From CBDAQR01 sp965199055 (GTDB lineage Bacteria > Pseudomonadota > Gammaproteobacteria > Pseudomonadales > Halieaceae), in assembly GCA_965199055.1 (NCBI GenBank), contig CBDAQR010000008.1, forward strand, positions 186,001 to 250,000: a stretch of DNA of 64,000 nucleotides, written 5' to 3'. This document shows positions 34,126 to 43,520 of this stretch, piece after piece (the stretch's first letter is position 1; each line of letters begins with the position of its first letter). The notes under the pieces were generated by a model. The model did no database searches. It saw only the letters and a list, made by a program, of their open reading frames with translations, and had not been told where the DNA came from. A program made the translations under genes and the position numbers.

Positions 34126-35521
34126 ATCACCAAAAGTCTGGATCGTCGACGACGACCGCTCCATTCGCTGGGTGCTTGAAAAAGCGCTCGGCCAGGCAGG
34201 TATCGACACTGAGCTGTTCGAGTCAGGCGACAGCCTTTTGCAGCACCTGAATAACGACCAGCCAGATGCGATTGTCAGTGACATCCGCATGCCTGGCATC
34301 GACGGGCTGACACTGTTGAGTCATCTTCAGGAAGCGCACCCCGACCTCCCCGTCATCATTACTACCGCCCACTCTGACCTCGACAGCGCGGTCGAGTCCT
34401 ACCAACGCGGCGCATTTGAATATTTACCCAAGCCCTTCGACATCGAGGAGGTCGTAGCCGTCACCCAGCGGGCGCTGGCACAGGCAAAGGAGCGCGGTGT
34501 CGGGTCCGCGGAAGATCTCGTTGCAGCGCCCACGGAAATCATCGGCGAGGCGCCTGCCATGCAGGAGGTATTCCGCGCAATCGGGCGGTTGTCGCAGTCG
34601 AACATTACTGTGCTGATTAATGGCGAGTCTGGCACCGGCAAGGAACTAGTAGCGCAGGCGTTGCACCGTCATAGCCCCCGGGCGCAGGAGCCCTTCATAG
34701 CCCTGAATATGGCCGCCATCCCGCGAGACTTGATGGAATCTGAGCTGTTTGGCCATGAGAAAGGTGCATTCACGGGCGCCAACAGCCAGCGGCGGGGGCG
34801 CTTTGAGCAAGCTAACGGCGGTACGCTATTCCTGGATGAGATCGGCGATATGCCCGCCGAGACACAGACGCGCTTGCTGCGAGTGCTCGCGGACGGCGAA
34901 TTTTATAGGGTGGGCGGACATACCCCCGTACAGGTGGATGTGCGCATCATCGCGGCGACTCACCAGAATCTGGAACAGCTGGTAGAAAACCAAAGCTTTC
35001 GGGAAGACCTGTTTCACCGACTCAACGTCATACGCATCCACATTCCGAAGCTGTCTGAACGGCGTGAGGATATTCCGCAATTGATGCAACACTTCTTCTC
35101 GCGCGCGGCCGAGGAACTGGGCGTTGAGCCCAAAATATTACTCCCGGAAACCGAGGACTTCTTGTGCCAGTTAGATTGGCCCGGCAATGTCCGGCAACTG
35201 GAAAACACCTGCCGCTGGATCACGGTAATGGCCTCCGGCCGGGACGTCCATTTGACCGACCTGCCGCCGGAGCTTAGCCACGAGCCATCGATTCAGAAGG
35301 CAGACGGCGACAACTGGCGCTCGCTGCTGCGTAATTGGGCGAACGCGGAGCTGAACCAGGGTCGCAAAGACCTGCTGGAACAGGCACTGCCCGAGTTCGA
35401 AAAGGTGATGATCGAATCGGCTTTGGAGCACACCCATGGCCGCAAGCGCGACGCTTCTGTGCTGCTTGGCTGGGGCCGCAATACCTTGACTCGAAAGATG
35501 AAAGAACTCGGCATGGGCTGA
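34118..35521 (+). CDS. glnG: Nitrogen regulation response regulator NtrC
   Basis: This 467-residue protein has a receiver domain (phospho-Asp in VSDIRMPG, about residue 53), an AAA+ sigma-54 activator domain with Walker A GESGTGKE, the sigma-54-contacting GAFTGA loop and GGTLFLDEIGD, and a C-terminal Fis-type HTH (AVLLGWGRNTLTRKMKEL). The start at 34118 (MPKSPKVWIVDDDRSIRW) overlaps ntrB, and a longer in-frame reading lies within that gene. The trmL gene begins at its stop (TGATG). Confidence 0.96.
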   Translation: MPKSPKVWIVDDDRSIRWVLEKALGQAGIDTELFESGDSLLQHLNNDQPDAIVSDIRMPGIDGLTLLSHLQEAHPDLPVIITTAHSDLDSAVESYQRGAFEYLPKPFDIEEVVAVTQRALAQAKERGVGSAEDLVAAPTEIIGEAPAMQEVFRAIGRLSQSNITVLINGESGTGKELVAQALHRHSPRAQEPFIALNMAAIPRDLMESELFGHEKGAFTGANSQRRGRFEQANGGTLFLDEIGDMPAETQTRLLRVLADGEFYRVGGHTPVQVDVRIIAATHQNLEQLVENQSFREDLFHRLNVIRIHIPKLSERREDIPQLMQHFFSRAAEELGVEPKILLPETEDFLCQLDWPGNVRQLENTCRWITVMASGRDVHLTDLPPELSHEPSIQKADGDNWRSLLRNWANAELNQGRKDLLEQALPEFEKVMIESALEHTHGRKRDASVLLGWGRNTLTRKMKELGMG

Positions 35522-35985
35522 TGTTCAATATCATCCTTTACGAGCCCGAGATTCCGCCAAATACGGGGAATATTATGCGCCTGTGTGCCAATACGGGGGC
35601 ACAGTTACACCTGGTCGAACCACTCGGTTTTGAGCTGGATGACAAGCGCATGCGGCGTGCGGGTCTGGACTACCGAGAATGGGTCTCCGTGAAACGCTAT
35701 CAAGACTGGAACTCGTGTCGGGATGCGCTGCGCGACCAACGTGTGTTTGCCTTGAGTACCCGAGCGTCGCGTAGCTATGCAGATCCCAAATTCGAAGCCG
35801 GAGACTGCTTCCTGTTTGGACCGGAGACGCGGGACCTGCCGACAGCAGTGATGGACAGCCTGGGTCCTGAGCAATGTCTCAGGATTCCGATGCTGCCCGA
35901 TAGCCGCAGCCTAAACCTTTCTAACAGTGTCGCCGTGCTCTTATTCGAGGCCTGGCGACAATCAGATTTTAGCGCGGGCGCATAG
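35521..35985 (+). CDS. trmL: tRNA (cytidine/uridine-34-2'-O)-methyltransferase
   Basis: The protein has 154 residues from the ATG at 35521 (MFNIILYEPEIPPNTGNIMR), close to E. coli TrmL (157). The SPOUT trefoil-knot elements LFGPETRDLP (about 99-108) and RIPMLPDSRSLNLSNSVAV (about 121-139) are present. It methylates the wobble base of tRNA-Leu. It is coupled to ntrC by TGATG. Confidence 0.94.
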   Translation: MFNIILYEPEIPPNTGNIMRLCANTGAQLHLVEPLGFELDDKRMRRAGLDYREWVSVKRYQDWNSCRDALRDQRVFALSTRASRSYADPKFEAGDCFLFGPETRDLPTAVMDSLGPEQCLRIPMLPDSRSLNLSNSVAVLLFEAWRQSDFSAGA

Positions 35986-35997
35986 CCCGCGAGCCGA

Positions 35998-36501
35998 TCA
36001 GTTAGTCGCCGGTTCAGCGTCACTCTGTTGCTGGGCCTGCTGAACAGCTTGGGCATACAAGCCCTCGAAGTTGACCTGGGCCAACATCAGAGCGGGGAAG
36101 GTACCCTTGGTGACCACAGTATCGATCGTTTCCCGCGCATAGGGAAACAGCATGTTGGGGCATAAGATGGAAAGCACGCGTCGCAGCTCTTCACCCTCGA
36201 TTCCCTGGATAAAGAAAATACCGCCCTGCTGCACCTCAACCAGAAAAGCCGTTTCGTCTTCTAGCTTGGCAGTCACCGTGATCGTGAGCACAACCTCATA
36301 GTTGTTATCACCCATGCTGTTGCTCTTGGTGCGCAGGTCCACACCCATTTGTGGTTTCCATTCCTTACGGAAGACCTCGGGCGCCTGTGGCGACTCGAAT
36401 GACAGGTCCTTCACAAAGACCCGCTGCATCACAAATTGTTGCTGAGGCTCTTCGCTGGATGCCGCTGCGCCTTCGTTTGTTCCTGTTTCTTCTTCTGCCA
36501 T
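35998..36501 (-). CDS. secB: Protein-export chaperone SecB
   Basis: The 167-residue protein has SecB segments FVMQRVFVKDLSFESPQAPE (about 22-41), VVLTITVTAKLEDETAFLVE (about 70-89) and CPNMLFPYARETIDTVVTKG (about 113-132). The Glu-rich N-terminus and Gln-rich C-terminus are typical. It binds unfolded precursors and delivers them to SecA. In many relatives grxC lies between the rhodanese gene and secB; here it is absent. Confidence 0.95.
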   Translation of the reverse strand: MAEEETGTNEGAAASSEEPQQQFVMQRVFVKDLSFESPQAPEVFRKEWKPQMGVDLRTKSNSMGDNNYEVVLTITVTAKLEDETAFLVEVQQGGIFFIQGIEGEELRRVLSILCPNMLFPYARETIDTVVTKGTFPALMLAQVNFEGLYAQAVQQAQQQSDAEPATN

Positions 36502-36543
36502 TGTGTTAACTCCGTACTAAAAATTTTGTTGCCGGCTCACGCC

Positions 36544-36957
36544 CTACTTCACGAGGGGCAGTTGCATAGCACCCCACTCCATCATTCCTCCGGTCATGCG
36601 GTACACGCTTGTGTAACCCTGCGCCGTCAGTTTCTTACCAGCGGAGCCTGAGTGCTGGCCCATCTTGCAAACGAGCACGATAGGTTTCTCACGAAACTTT
36701 TCCAGCTCGGCCATACGCGCATCCAGCTTTGCCGCTGGAATGTTCAGCGAATCGACTATGTGGCCCTTACCGTACTCACCCGAGTCTCGCAGGTCGAGAA
36801 ACAGACCACCTTCAGCATTGATCAGATTGATCGCCTGCTGTGGCGTGAGGCTAGCACCCGACTTGCGGGATTCATGCACAAATAGCATTACTAGAACGGT
36901 AAACAGCGCACCGACCAGGATCCACTGCTGAGCGAGAAATTCAAAAAATAGTGCCAT
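36544..36957 (-). CDS. Membrane-anchored rhodanese-like protein (YibN type)
   Basis: The 137-residue protein from the start at 36957 has a membrane helix (about 8-24, AQQWILVGALFTVLVMLF) and a rhodanese domain with the active Cys in VLVCKMGQHSGSAG (about 97-110). It may move sulfur or act in redox folding. Longer in-frame readings add an unrelated 14 residues. The neighbours secB and gpmI keep the order seen in Pseudomonas, apart from grxC. Confidence 0.88.
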   Translation of the reverse strand: MALFFEFLAQQWILVGALFTVLVMLFVHESRKSGASLTPQQAINLINAEGGLFLDLRDSGEYGKGHIVDSLNIPAAKLDARMAELEKFREKPIVLVCKMGQHSGSAGKKLTAQGYTSVYRMTGGMMEWGAMQLPLVK

Positions 36958-37124
36958 TATTAGGACGATCCGGGGCAGCCCAGCCCTCCGGGCTACCAAA
37001 AAAGGCCGCCAAGTATACAGGGTCTTTGCCGCTCTGAAAACGCGGCAAACCGTGAACTCAACCAGGATACGAGGTACTATGCTGCGTTTGATTTTGCCAG
37101 CCCGGCACGACTAGATATTCCGCT

Positions 37125-38687
37125 ATGCCAGACCAAGCCAAGACACCTCTACTGCTCGTCATTCTCGACGGCTGGGGGCACCGGGAAGAGACCCGAGATA
37201 ATGCCATTGCCAACGCCAACACACCTGTATGGGATGAGCTCTGGGGCAATGCGCCCCACACCTTAATCTCTGGCTCAGGCCTCGACGTTGGATTGCCGGA
37301 AGGGCAAATGGGCAACTCGGAGGTAGGACACATGAGCCTGGGCGCAGGGCGCGTGGTTTACCAGTCGATGACTCGTATTGATAAGGCCATCGCAGAGGGG
37401 AGTTTTGCGGAAAATACCGTATACACCGACGCGATAGACGCGGCCATAGACTCTGACGGCGCGGTGCATATCATGGGCCTGGTCTCTCCGGGCGGCGTAC
37501 ACAGCCATGAGCGGCACATACAGCAGGCAATCCGCCTGGCCGCGCAGCGTGGCGCGAAACGCGTCTATCTGCATGCCTTTCTGGACGGCCGTGATACGCC
37601 CCCACGCAGCGCCGAGGCATCGCTGCAGGGCATGCAGACCCTTTTTGATGAACTGGCGTGCGGGCGCGTTGCCAGTATCGTTGGGCGCTATTACGCCATG
37701 GACCGGGATAATCGCTGGGAGCGCACGCAGGCCGCCTGGAACATGCTCACCGGCGGTGAAGCCGAGTTCCGTACCGTAAGTGCGGTAGAAGGTCTGGCTG
37801 CCGCCTATGAGCGCGACGAGTCCGATGAGTTCGTCAAACCGACACTGGTGACACCCGAGGGCGCGCAAGATGTGTGCATAGGGGATGGCGATAGTGTCGT
37901 GTTCATGAATTTTCGCGCCGATCGGGCACGGCAACTGACTCGAGCCTTTGTCGATTCAGACTTCTCGGAGTTTGACCGCACTGCGCAGCCGCAACTGAGT
38001 GATTTCGTGATGACCACGGAATACGCAGCAGACATCGATACACCCTGCGCTTTCCCGCCGGAACCCTTGGCGAATGTGCTGCCTGAGTATCTCGCTTCTC
38101 TCGGTCGCAGCCAGTTGCGTATCGCAGAAACAGAGAAGTACGCCCATGTCACTTTCTTCTTCAGTGGCGGCCGCGAGGAGTTGTTCGAGGGCGAGCGGCG
38201 CATCCTGGTGCCCTCACCTGACGTCGCCACTTACGACCTGCAACCGGCCATGAGCGCGCCAGAAGTCACCGACAAGCTGATAGAAGCGATCGAGTCGGGC
38301 GAGTTTGACTTGATCGTCTGCAATTATGCGAACGGCGATATGGTCGGCCACACTGGCAACTACGAGGCGGCCATTAGCGCCGTGGAGACTCTGGACACTT
38401 GCCTGGGCAGGCTTCGCGATGCACTGCAGCGCACCGGCGGTGAAGCGCTGGTGACTGCCGACCATGGCAATTGTGAACAAATGGTGGACTATCAATCGGG
38501 CCAGGACCACACACAACACACCACCGAGTTGGTGCCTCTCGTCTACATGGGCTCTCGCAGCGCACAATTTGAAAACCCGCCGAGCGGCCCTGGCGTGCTG
38601 GCGGACGTAGCGCCTACCCTGCTATCAATGATGGATATCCCGCAGCCTTCGGAAATGACCGGGCGCAGCCTGATTCGCATCGACTAA
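37125..38687 (+). CDS. gpmI: 2,3-bisphosphoglycerate-independent phosphoglycerate mutase
   Basis: This 520-residue enzyme has the catalytic Ser in GQMGNSEVGHMSLGAG (about residue 66) and alkaline-phosphatase-superfamily metal sites in ILDGWGHR, CNYANGDMVGHTG and TADHGNCEQM. It interconverts 3- and 2-phosphoglycerate in glycolysis with Mn2+. It is divergent from the rhodanese gene and followed by envC after six bases. Confidence 0.96.
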   Translation: MPDQAKTPLLLVILDGWGHREETRDNAIANANTPVWDELWGNAPHTLISGSGLDVGLPEGQMGNSEVGHMSLGAGRVVYQSMTRIDKAIAEGSFAENTVYTDAIDAAIDSDGAVHIMGLVSPGGVHSHERHIQQAIRLAAQRGAKRVYLHAFLDGRDTPPRSAEASLQGMQTLFDELACGRVASIVGRYYAMDRDNRWERTQAAWNMLTGGEAEFRTVSAVEGLAAAYERDESDEFVKPTLVTPEGAQDVCIGDGDSVVFMNFRADRARQLTRAFVDSDFSEFDRTAQPQLSDFVMTTEYAADIDTPCAFPPEPLANVLPEYLASLGRSQLRIAETEKYAHVTFFFSGGREELFEGERRILVPSPDVATYDLQPAMSAPEVTDKLIEAIESGEFDLIVCNYANGDMVGHTGNYEAAISAVETLDTCLGRLRDALQRTGGEALVTADHGNCEQMVDYQSGQDHTQHTTELVPLVYMGSRSAQFENPPSGPGVLADVAPTLLSMMDIPQPSEMTGRSLIRID

Positions 38688-38693
38688 CACTGC

Positions 38694-39866
38694 ATGAAAA
38701 CCTCTTCCTGGCCCATGGCACGACCCCTGCTGAGCTGGGCGCTCGGAACCTGCTTTTTGCTGCTTAACGGCGCGGTTCTGGGCGAGACGGAAGAAGAGGA
38801 AACCCGCCGCCAGTTACAGGCACTCAAACAGGATATGGCGGCGCTGAGTCAGGAAATCAGTGCCGACATGCGGCAACGAGGGTCTCTACGCGCAGCATTG
38901 CGTGACTCCGAGGTCGCTATTGGTCGCATTCGCCGAGACATCGGAGAAACCCGTGAGAGGCTTGACTGGGCCCGCAATAAACTCGCCGACCTGCGCAAGC
39001 AGCGCCAGGAGCTGCGCGTAGCGAGGGGCGAGCAGCAGGAGCTCATCATCAAGGAGATCCAGACGGCCTACCAGATGGGCAAACAAGGCCAGCTAAAAGT
39101 GCTGCTGAACCAGGAACGCCCCGACACTCTCGCCAGATCCATGGCCTACTACGAGTACTTTTATCAGGCCCGCCAGCAACATATCGAGAACTACCTTGGC
39201 ATTTTGCAACGTATAGATGTTATCGAGCCTGAGATATCGAGTACCGCGGTGCAACTGGAGAAAACACGGGCGACCCTGGCGGCTCAGGAGCAGGACCTGG
39301 TCGCGAGCAAACAACAGCGCGAGATCGATCTGGAGGCCCTCGAGACCAGTATCGCGAGCAAGGATCAACAGCTGCAAAAGATGGACCAGGACCGAGAGGA
39401 ACTGGAGCGGCTCCTGATAGTCATAGAAGAAGCCATTGCCGCGATGGAACTGCAACAGGAACTGGAAGATTTTTCCGGCCTGAAGGGGCAGATGCCCTGG
39501 CCCGTCAGCGGTAAACCGAGCAATCGTTTCGGGCGCAGCCGAGGTCAGGGCAAGCAGACCTGGCAGGGTCTCAACATCCCGGCCCAGGAAGGCAGCAGCG
39601 TCAACGCCATTCATCACGGTCGTGTCGTATTCGCCGATTGGTTTCGCGGCTCTGGGTTGCTGCTGATCATCGATCACGGCGATGGGTACATGAGCCTGTA
39701 TGCCCATAACCAGGCACTGCTGCGCGATGTGGGCGAATGGGTGGAAACCGGAGCCGCTATTGCTACGGTGGGCAATAGTGGAGGGCGCCGAGAGACAGCG
39801 CTCTACTTTGAGATTAGGCAGGACGGAAAGCCGGTGAATCCGGCGCAGTGGCTCGCCAGAGGCTAA
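38694..39866 (+). CDS. envC: Murein hydrolase activator EnvC-like (degenerate M23 domain)
   Basis: The 390-residue protein has a signal peptide (about 1-30), a coiled coil (about 35-260) and a LytM/M23 domain (about 275-388). The zinc ligands are missing: the HxGxD position reads WQGLN and the HxHFE position reads LYFEIR. This is the state of EnvC, which activates AmiA/AmiB amidases at the division site rather than cutting itself. It sits between gpmI and ctpA, an order found in many gammaproteobacteria. Confidence 0.92.
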   Translation: MKTSSWPMARPLLSWALGTCFLLLNGAVLGETEEEETRRQLQALKQDMAALSQEISADMRQRGSLRAALRDSEVAIGRIRRDIGETRERLDWARNKLADLRKQRQELRVARGEQQELIIKEIQTAYQMGKQGQLKVLLNQERPDTLARSMAYYEYFYQARQQHIENYLGILQRIDVIEPEISSTAVQLEKTRATLAAQEQDLVASKQQREIDLEALETSIASKDQQLQKMDQDREELERLLIVIEEAIAAMELQQELEDFSGLKGQMPWPVSGKPSNRFGRSRGQGKQTWQGLNIPAQEGSSVNAIHHGRVVFADWFRGSGLLLIIDHGDGYMSLYAHNQALLRDVGEWVETGAAIATVGNSGGRRETALYFEIRQDGKPVNPAQWLARG

Positions 39867-39894
39867 GCCGCAAACGATAGGGTACACTTGACCT

Positions 39895-41247
39895 ATGGGT
39901 AGCTCGACAAACAAAGGCAATACTCGCATACGCAACTCACTTGGGCAGTGTGCAGGGCTCGTCTGCGCGCTGTTGATAGGCTGCGCTTCGATCATCGCCA
40001 CAGCGCAGGAATCCGAGTCAGCCACAGAACCGGATGCTCAACTTCCACTGAACGAACTGCGAACATTTGCTGATGTGTTTAGCCAAATTCGGGTCGGCTA
40101 CGTTAAGGAAGTTGATGATAAAACCCTGCTGGAATATGCGATCCAGGGCATGCTCAGCGGCCTGGACCCACATTCGGTTTACCTGACCGCCGACGACTTC
40201 GACGACCTGCAAACCAGTACCTCTGGCGAATTTAGTGGGCTGGGGCTGGAAGTGGGTATGGAGAACGGTTTCGTCAAAGTGATTACCCCTATCGACGACA
40301 CCCCGGCCCAAAAAGCGGGTATCGAGAGCGGAGACATCATCCTGAAACTCGACAATAAGCCGGTCAAAGGGATGACGCTCAATGAGGCCATCGAAATGAT
40401 GCGTGGCCCGCAAGGCTCAAGCATCGATGTGACGATTGCCCGTGAAGGCAAAAGTCAGCCGTTCACCGTGACCCTGGAGCGCGACACCATACGTGTGGTT
40501 AGCGTGCGCAAGCGCTGGCTTGAGCCAGGATATGGCTACCTGCGCATCGCCCAGTTTCAGCGCAGGACCGGCGAGGACCTGGACAAGGCCTTGCGCGACC
40601 TGATGGAGGCCGATGAGCTGAAGGGTATCGTCCTCGATCTACGCAATAATCCCGGGGGCGTCCTCCGAGCCAGCGTCGACGTGGCAGACTTGTTTCTCGA
40701 TGGCGGAACCGTCGTATACACCGAGGGTCGCCTCGATAGCGCCCCCACCCGATACAACGCAACACCCACCGATACAACAGAGGGTGTTCCCATCGTCGTA
40801 TTGATCAACGGCGGCTCTGCCTCGGCCTCGGAGATCGTCGCCGGCGCACTGCAAGACCACCGCCGCGCGGTGGTAATGGGTACGCCCAGTTTTGGTAAAG
40901 GTTCGGTCCAAACCATACTGCCACTATCCGATGAGCGAGCGATCAAGCTCACTACTGCACTGTACTTCACACCCAAGGGACGCTCGATCCAGGCGCAGGG
41001 CATCGTGCCGGACATCGAGGTGGAACGCGCGCGTGTGACGGCTATCGACAATTTGCCCAGACGCGTGTCCGAAGCCGACCTGAGCGGTCGCCTGGATAAC
41101 GCTAACGGCGACGATGCTGCACCCGATAGGGGTCGCCGCACACCCAATGATTTGCTGAGCCGCGACAACCAGCTGTACGAGGCCCTTACCTTGCTCAAGG
41201 GCATCCATATCCTGGGCATGTATGAATCTGGCGACAGCGATCACTAA
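39895..41247 (+). CDS. ctpA: Carboxy-terminal processing protease (S41)
   Basis: The 450-residue protein has a signal peptide, a PDZ domain (about 104-185, with SGLGLEVGMENGFVKV) and an S41 protease domain. The catalytic Ser lies in INGGSASASEIVAGAL (about 302-317) and Lys in FGKGSVQT (about 332-339). It trims exported proteins and cell-wall hydrolases. It is in line with gpmI-envC and overlaps the next gene by 26 bases. Confidence 0.95.
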   Translation: MGSSTNKGNTRIRNSLGQCAGLVCALLIGCASIIATAQESESATEPDAQLPLNELRTFADVFSQIRVGYVKEVDDKTLLEYAIQGMLSGLDPHSVYLTADDFDDLQTSTSGEFSGLGLEVGMENGFVKVITPIDDTPAQKAGIESGDIILKLDNKPVKGMTLNEAIEMMRGPQGSSIDVTIAREGKSQPFTVTLERDTIRVVSVRKRWLEPGYGYLRIAQFQRRTGEDLDKALRDLMEADELKGIVLDLRNNPGGVLRASVDVADLFLDGGTVVYTEGRLDSAPTRYNATPTDTTEGVPIVVLINGGSASASEIVAGALQDHRRAVVMGTPSFGKGSVQTILPLSDERAIKLTTALYFTPKGRSIQAQGIVPDIEVERARVTAIDNLPRRVSEADLSGRLDNANGDDAAPDRGRRTPNDLLSRDNQLYEALTLLKGIHILGMYESGDSDH

Positions 41248-42004
41248 GCTACGAAATGTCTGCATATCGCTCTGCTGCTCGTTGGTTCTAGCCTCGGCGG
41301 CGAGAGCCGATGGGCCAGCGACCCTGGTCATCATTATTGACGATATCGGTAATCATTATGAGTCCGGCTTACGGGCCGTCAATTTACCCGGCAAGCTTAA
41401 CCTCGCCTTTCTGCCACTGACCCCTGAAAGTACCAAGCTGGCCGAGCTGACCCGGGCGGCGGGAAAGGAGGTACTGCTGCACGCCCCCATGAGCAACCTG
41501 CACAACAAACCGCTGGGGCCTGGCGCCCTCACAACAGGTATGGGCAGGGAGGAGCTTGTTGGCACCCTGAATCGAAGCCTCTCCGCGTTGCCTCACGTCG
41601 CCGGTGTCAGCAACCATATGGGTAGCGAACTGACTACGCAGCGACAGCCAATGGAATGGGTGATGAGTGTGCTGTCCCATCGGGGCCTGTACTTTGTCGA
41701 CAGCCGCACCAGCAAGCATACGCTCGCCGCGACTATTGCGGAGGAGTACGAAATACCACATCTGTCACGCCAGGTATTTCTGGACAATGAGATCAGTAGG
41801 GACGCTATCGCTGACAGTTTCCGGCGGCTGCTGGCTAAGGCCGATGCTGAGGGTCTGGGCGTCGCGATTGGTCACCCCTATCCTGAAACCCTGGACTACC
41901 TGCAGGAGATACTGCCCACACTGGAAGCGAGCGGCTATCGCCTCGCTCTTATCTCAGAAGTGCTGGGCATGTCTCGAATGGCGCAGGCGACAACGGGTCG
42001 CTAG
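41222..42004 (+). CDS. yibQ: Divergent polysaccharide deacetylase (YibQ family)
   Basis: The 260-residue exported protein has a signal peptide (about 1-29) and begins LVIIIDDIGNHYESG, the metal-binding DD motif of divergent polysaccharide deacetylases. HAPMSNLHNKPLGPG and SNHMGSELT (about 122-130) are further family segments. Substrate unknown, presumably envelope. It starts inside ctpA and its stop overlaps hisF by four bases on the opposite strand. Confidence 0.9.
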   Translation: MNLATAITKLRNVCISLCCSLVLASAARADGPATLVIIIDDIGNHYESGLRAVNLPGKLNLAFLPLTPESTKLAELTRAAGKEVLLHAPMSNLHNKPLGPGALTTGMGREELVGTLNRSLSALPHVAGVSNHMGSELTTQRQPMEWVMSVLSHRGLYFVDSRTSKHTLAATIAEEYEIPHLSRQVFLDNEISRDAIADSFRRLLAKADAEGLGVAIGHPYPETLDYLQEILPTLEASGYRLALISEVLGMSRMAQATTGR

Positions 42005-42771
42005 ATTCGCATCTCAATACCGCGCTCAGCCATATGCGCCTTGGCTTGCGGCACGGTGTATTCGCCGAAGTGGAAGATGCTGGCGGCGAGCACTGCATCG
42101 GCGCCTCCTTCAATCACACCTTCTGCCAGGTGATCCAGGGTGCCCACACCGCCTGAGGCAATGACGGGAATCGAAACGGCGTCGACAATCGAACGCGTTA
42201 GCGGCAGGTCGAAACCATCACGCGTACCATCCCTGTCCATACTGGTGAGAAGAATCTCGCCGGCACCGAAATCGGCCATCTTTGCCGCCCATTCGATAGC
42301 GTCGATTCCCGTGGGCTTGCGACCGCCGTGGGTAAAGATTTCCCAACGGGGCTGAGTGCCCGCTTCCACCTGTTTGGCATCGATGGCTACGACTATGCAT
42401 TGAGAGCCATAACGCTCCGCCGCCTCGCGCACCAGCTCGGGATTGTGAATCGCTGCCGTATTGATGCCGACCTTATCCGCACCCGCATTGAGCATTTGCC
42501 GCACATCCTCAACCTTCCGAATACCACCACCAACGGTCAGCGGAATGAACACTTCGCTGGCGATTCGCTCAACCGTGTGCACGGTGGTGTCGCGCCCCTC
42601 GTGACTGGCGGTGATATCCAGGAAGGTAATTTCATCCGCACCCTGTTCGTTGTAACGCTGCGCGATCTCGACAGGGTCGCCTGCGTCTCGGATATCGACA
42701 AAGTTGACGCCCTTAACCACGCGTCCATTCTCAACATCGAGGCAGGGAATAATTCTCCGGGCCAACCCCAT
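42001..42771 (-). CDS. hisF: Imidazole glycerol phosphate synthase subunit HisF
   Basis: The 256-residue TIM barrel starts MGLARRIIPCLDVENGRVVKG and has the catalytic Asp11 and Asp131-like positions (CLDVENG, VVAIDAK). It joins the cyclase step with HisH glutaminase. It starts within the hisA stop codon (TAATG). Confidence 0.97.
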   Translation of the reverse strand: MGLARRIIPCLDVENGRVVKGVNFVDIRDAGDPVEIAQRYNEQGADEITFLDITASHEGRDTTVHTVERIASEVFIPLTVGGGIRKVEDVRQMLNAGADKVGINTAAIHNPELVREAAERYGSQCIVVAIDAKQVEAGTQPRWEIFTHGGRKPTGIDAIEWAAKMADFGAGEILLTSMDRDGTRDGFDLPLTRSIVDAVSIPVIASGGVGTLDHLAEGVIEGGADAVLAASIFHFGEYTVPQAKAHMAERGIEMRI

Positions 42772-43520
42772 TAGCCTGCAGCTCCGTCTGCCAGTGCCTG
42801 CGCTTCAGCCAGCGATAGCGTACCTTCGTAAATAGCCCTGCCCGTGATCGCGCCACAGATTCCGGGATGTCCTGCAGCCACTAGCGCCTGGATATCGTCC
42901 AGGTTAGTAATACCACCGGATGCAATGACCGGTATAGAAGATGCTTCGGCCATCGTCACTGTTGCCTCTACATTGACGCCCTGCATCATCCCGTCGCGGG
43001 CGATGTCGGTATACACGATGGCGCTAACGCCATCGTCTTCAAAGCGCCGCGCTAGATCGGTGGCGCGAAGGCTGGAAACCTCCGCCCAGCCATCTGTCGC
43101 CACCAGGCCCTCTTTGGCGTCCAATCCAACGATAACTTTACCGGGAAAAGCCTGACAGGCTTCGCTGACAAACTCTGGCTGTTTGACCGCCAGCGTCCCG
43201 ATGATGACGTAGCTCACACCGGCGGTGACGTAGTGCTCTATCGTCTCGAGATCGCGGATGCCGCCGCCGATCTGGATCGGCAGATTGGGATAGGCCTGGG
43301 CAATAGCCGTAACCACCTGACCATTCACGGGCTCGCCTTCGAAAGCCCCATTGAGATCCACCAGGTGCAAGCGCCGCGCGCCCTCTTCAACCCAGCGCCG
43401 CGCCATCGCGGTAGGATCATCGGAGAATACGGTCGAATCTTCCATCAGGCCCTGTCGCAGGCGCACGCATGCGCCATCCTTCAGATCAATTGCCGGGATG
43501 ATTTGCAGGGGTTCAGCCAT
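42771..43520 (-). CDS. hisA: Phosphoribosylformimino-AICAR ribotide isomerase HisA
   Basis: The protein has about 249 residues starting MAEPLQIIPAIDLKDGACVR, with the catalytic Asp in AIDLKDG and the second Asp in YTDIARDGMMQG (about 164-175). It carries out the fourth histidine step. The start at 43520 sits behind GGAAAAG; an in-frame ATG at 43532 is possible and adds four residues. It overlaps hisH by 8 bases. Confidence 0.96.
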   Translation of the reverse strand: MAEPLQIIPAIDLKDGACVRLRQGLMEDSTVFSDDPTAMARRWVEEGARRLHLVDLNGAFEGEPVNGQVVTAIAQAYPNLPIQIGGGIRDLETIEHYVTAGVSYVIIGTLAVKQPEFVSEACQAFPGKVIVGLDAKEGLVATDGWAEVSSLRATDLARRFEDDGVSAIVYTDIARDGMMQGVNVEATVTMAEASSIPVIASGGITNLDDIQALVAAGHPGICGAITGRAIYEGTLSLAEAQALADGAAG

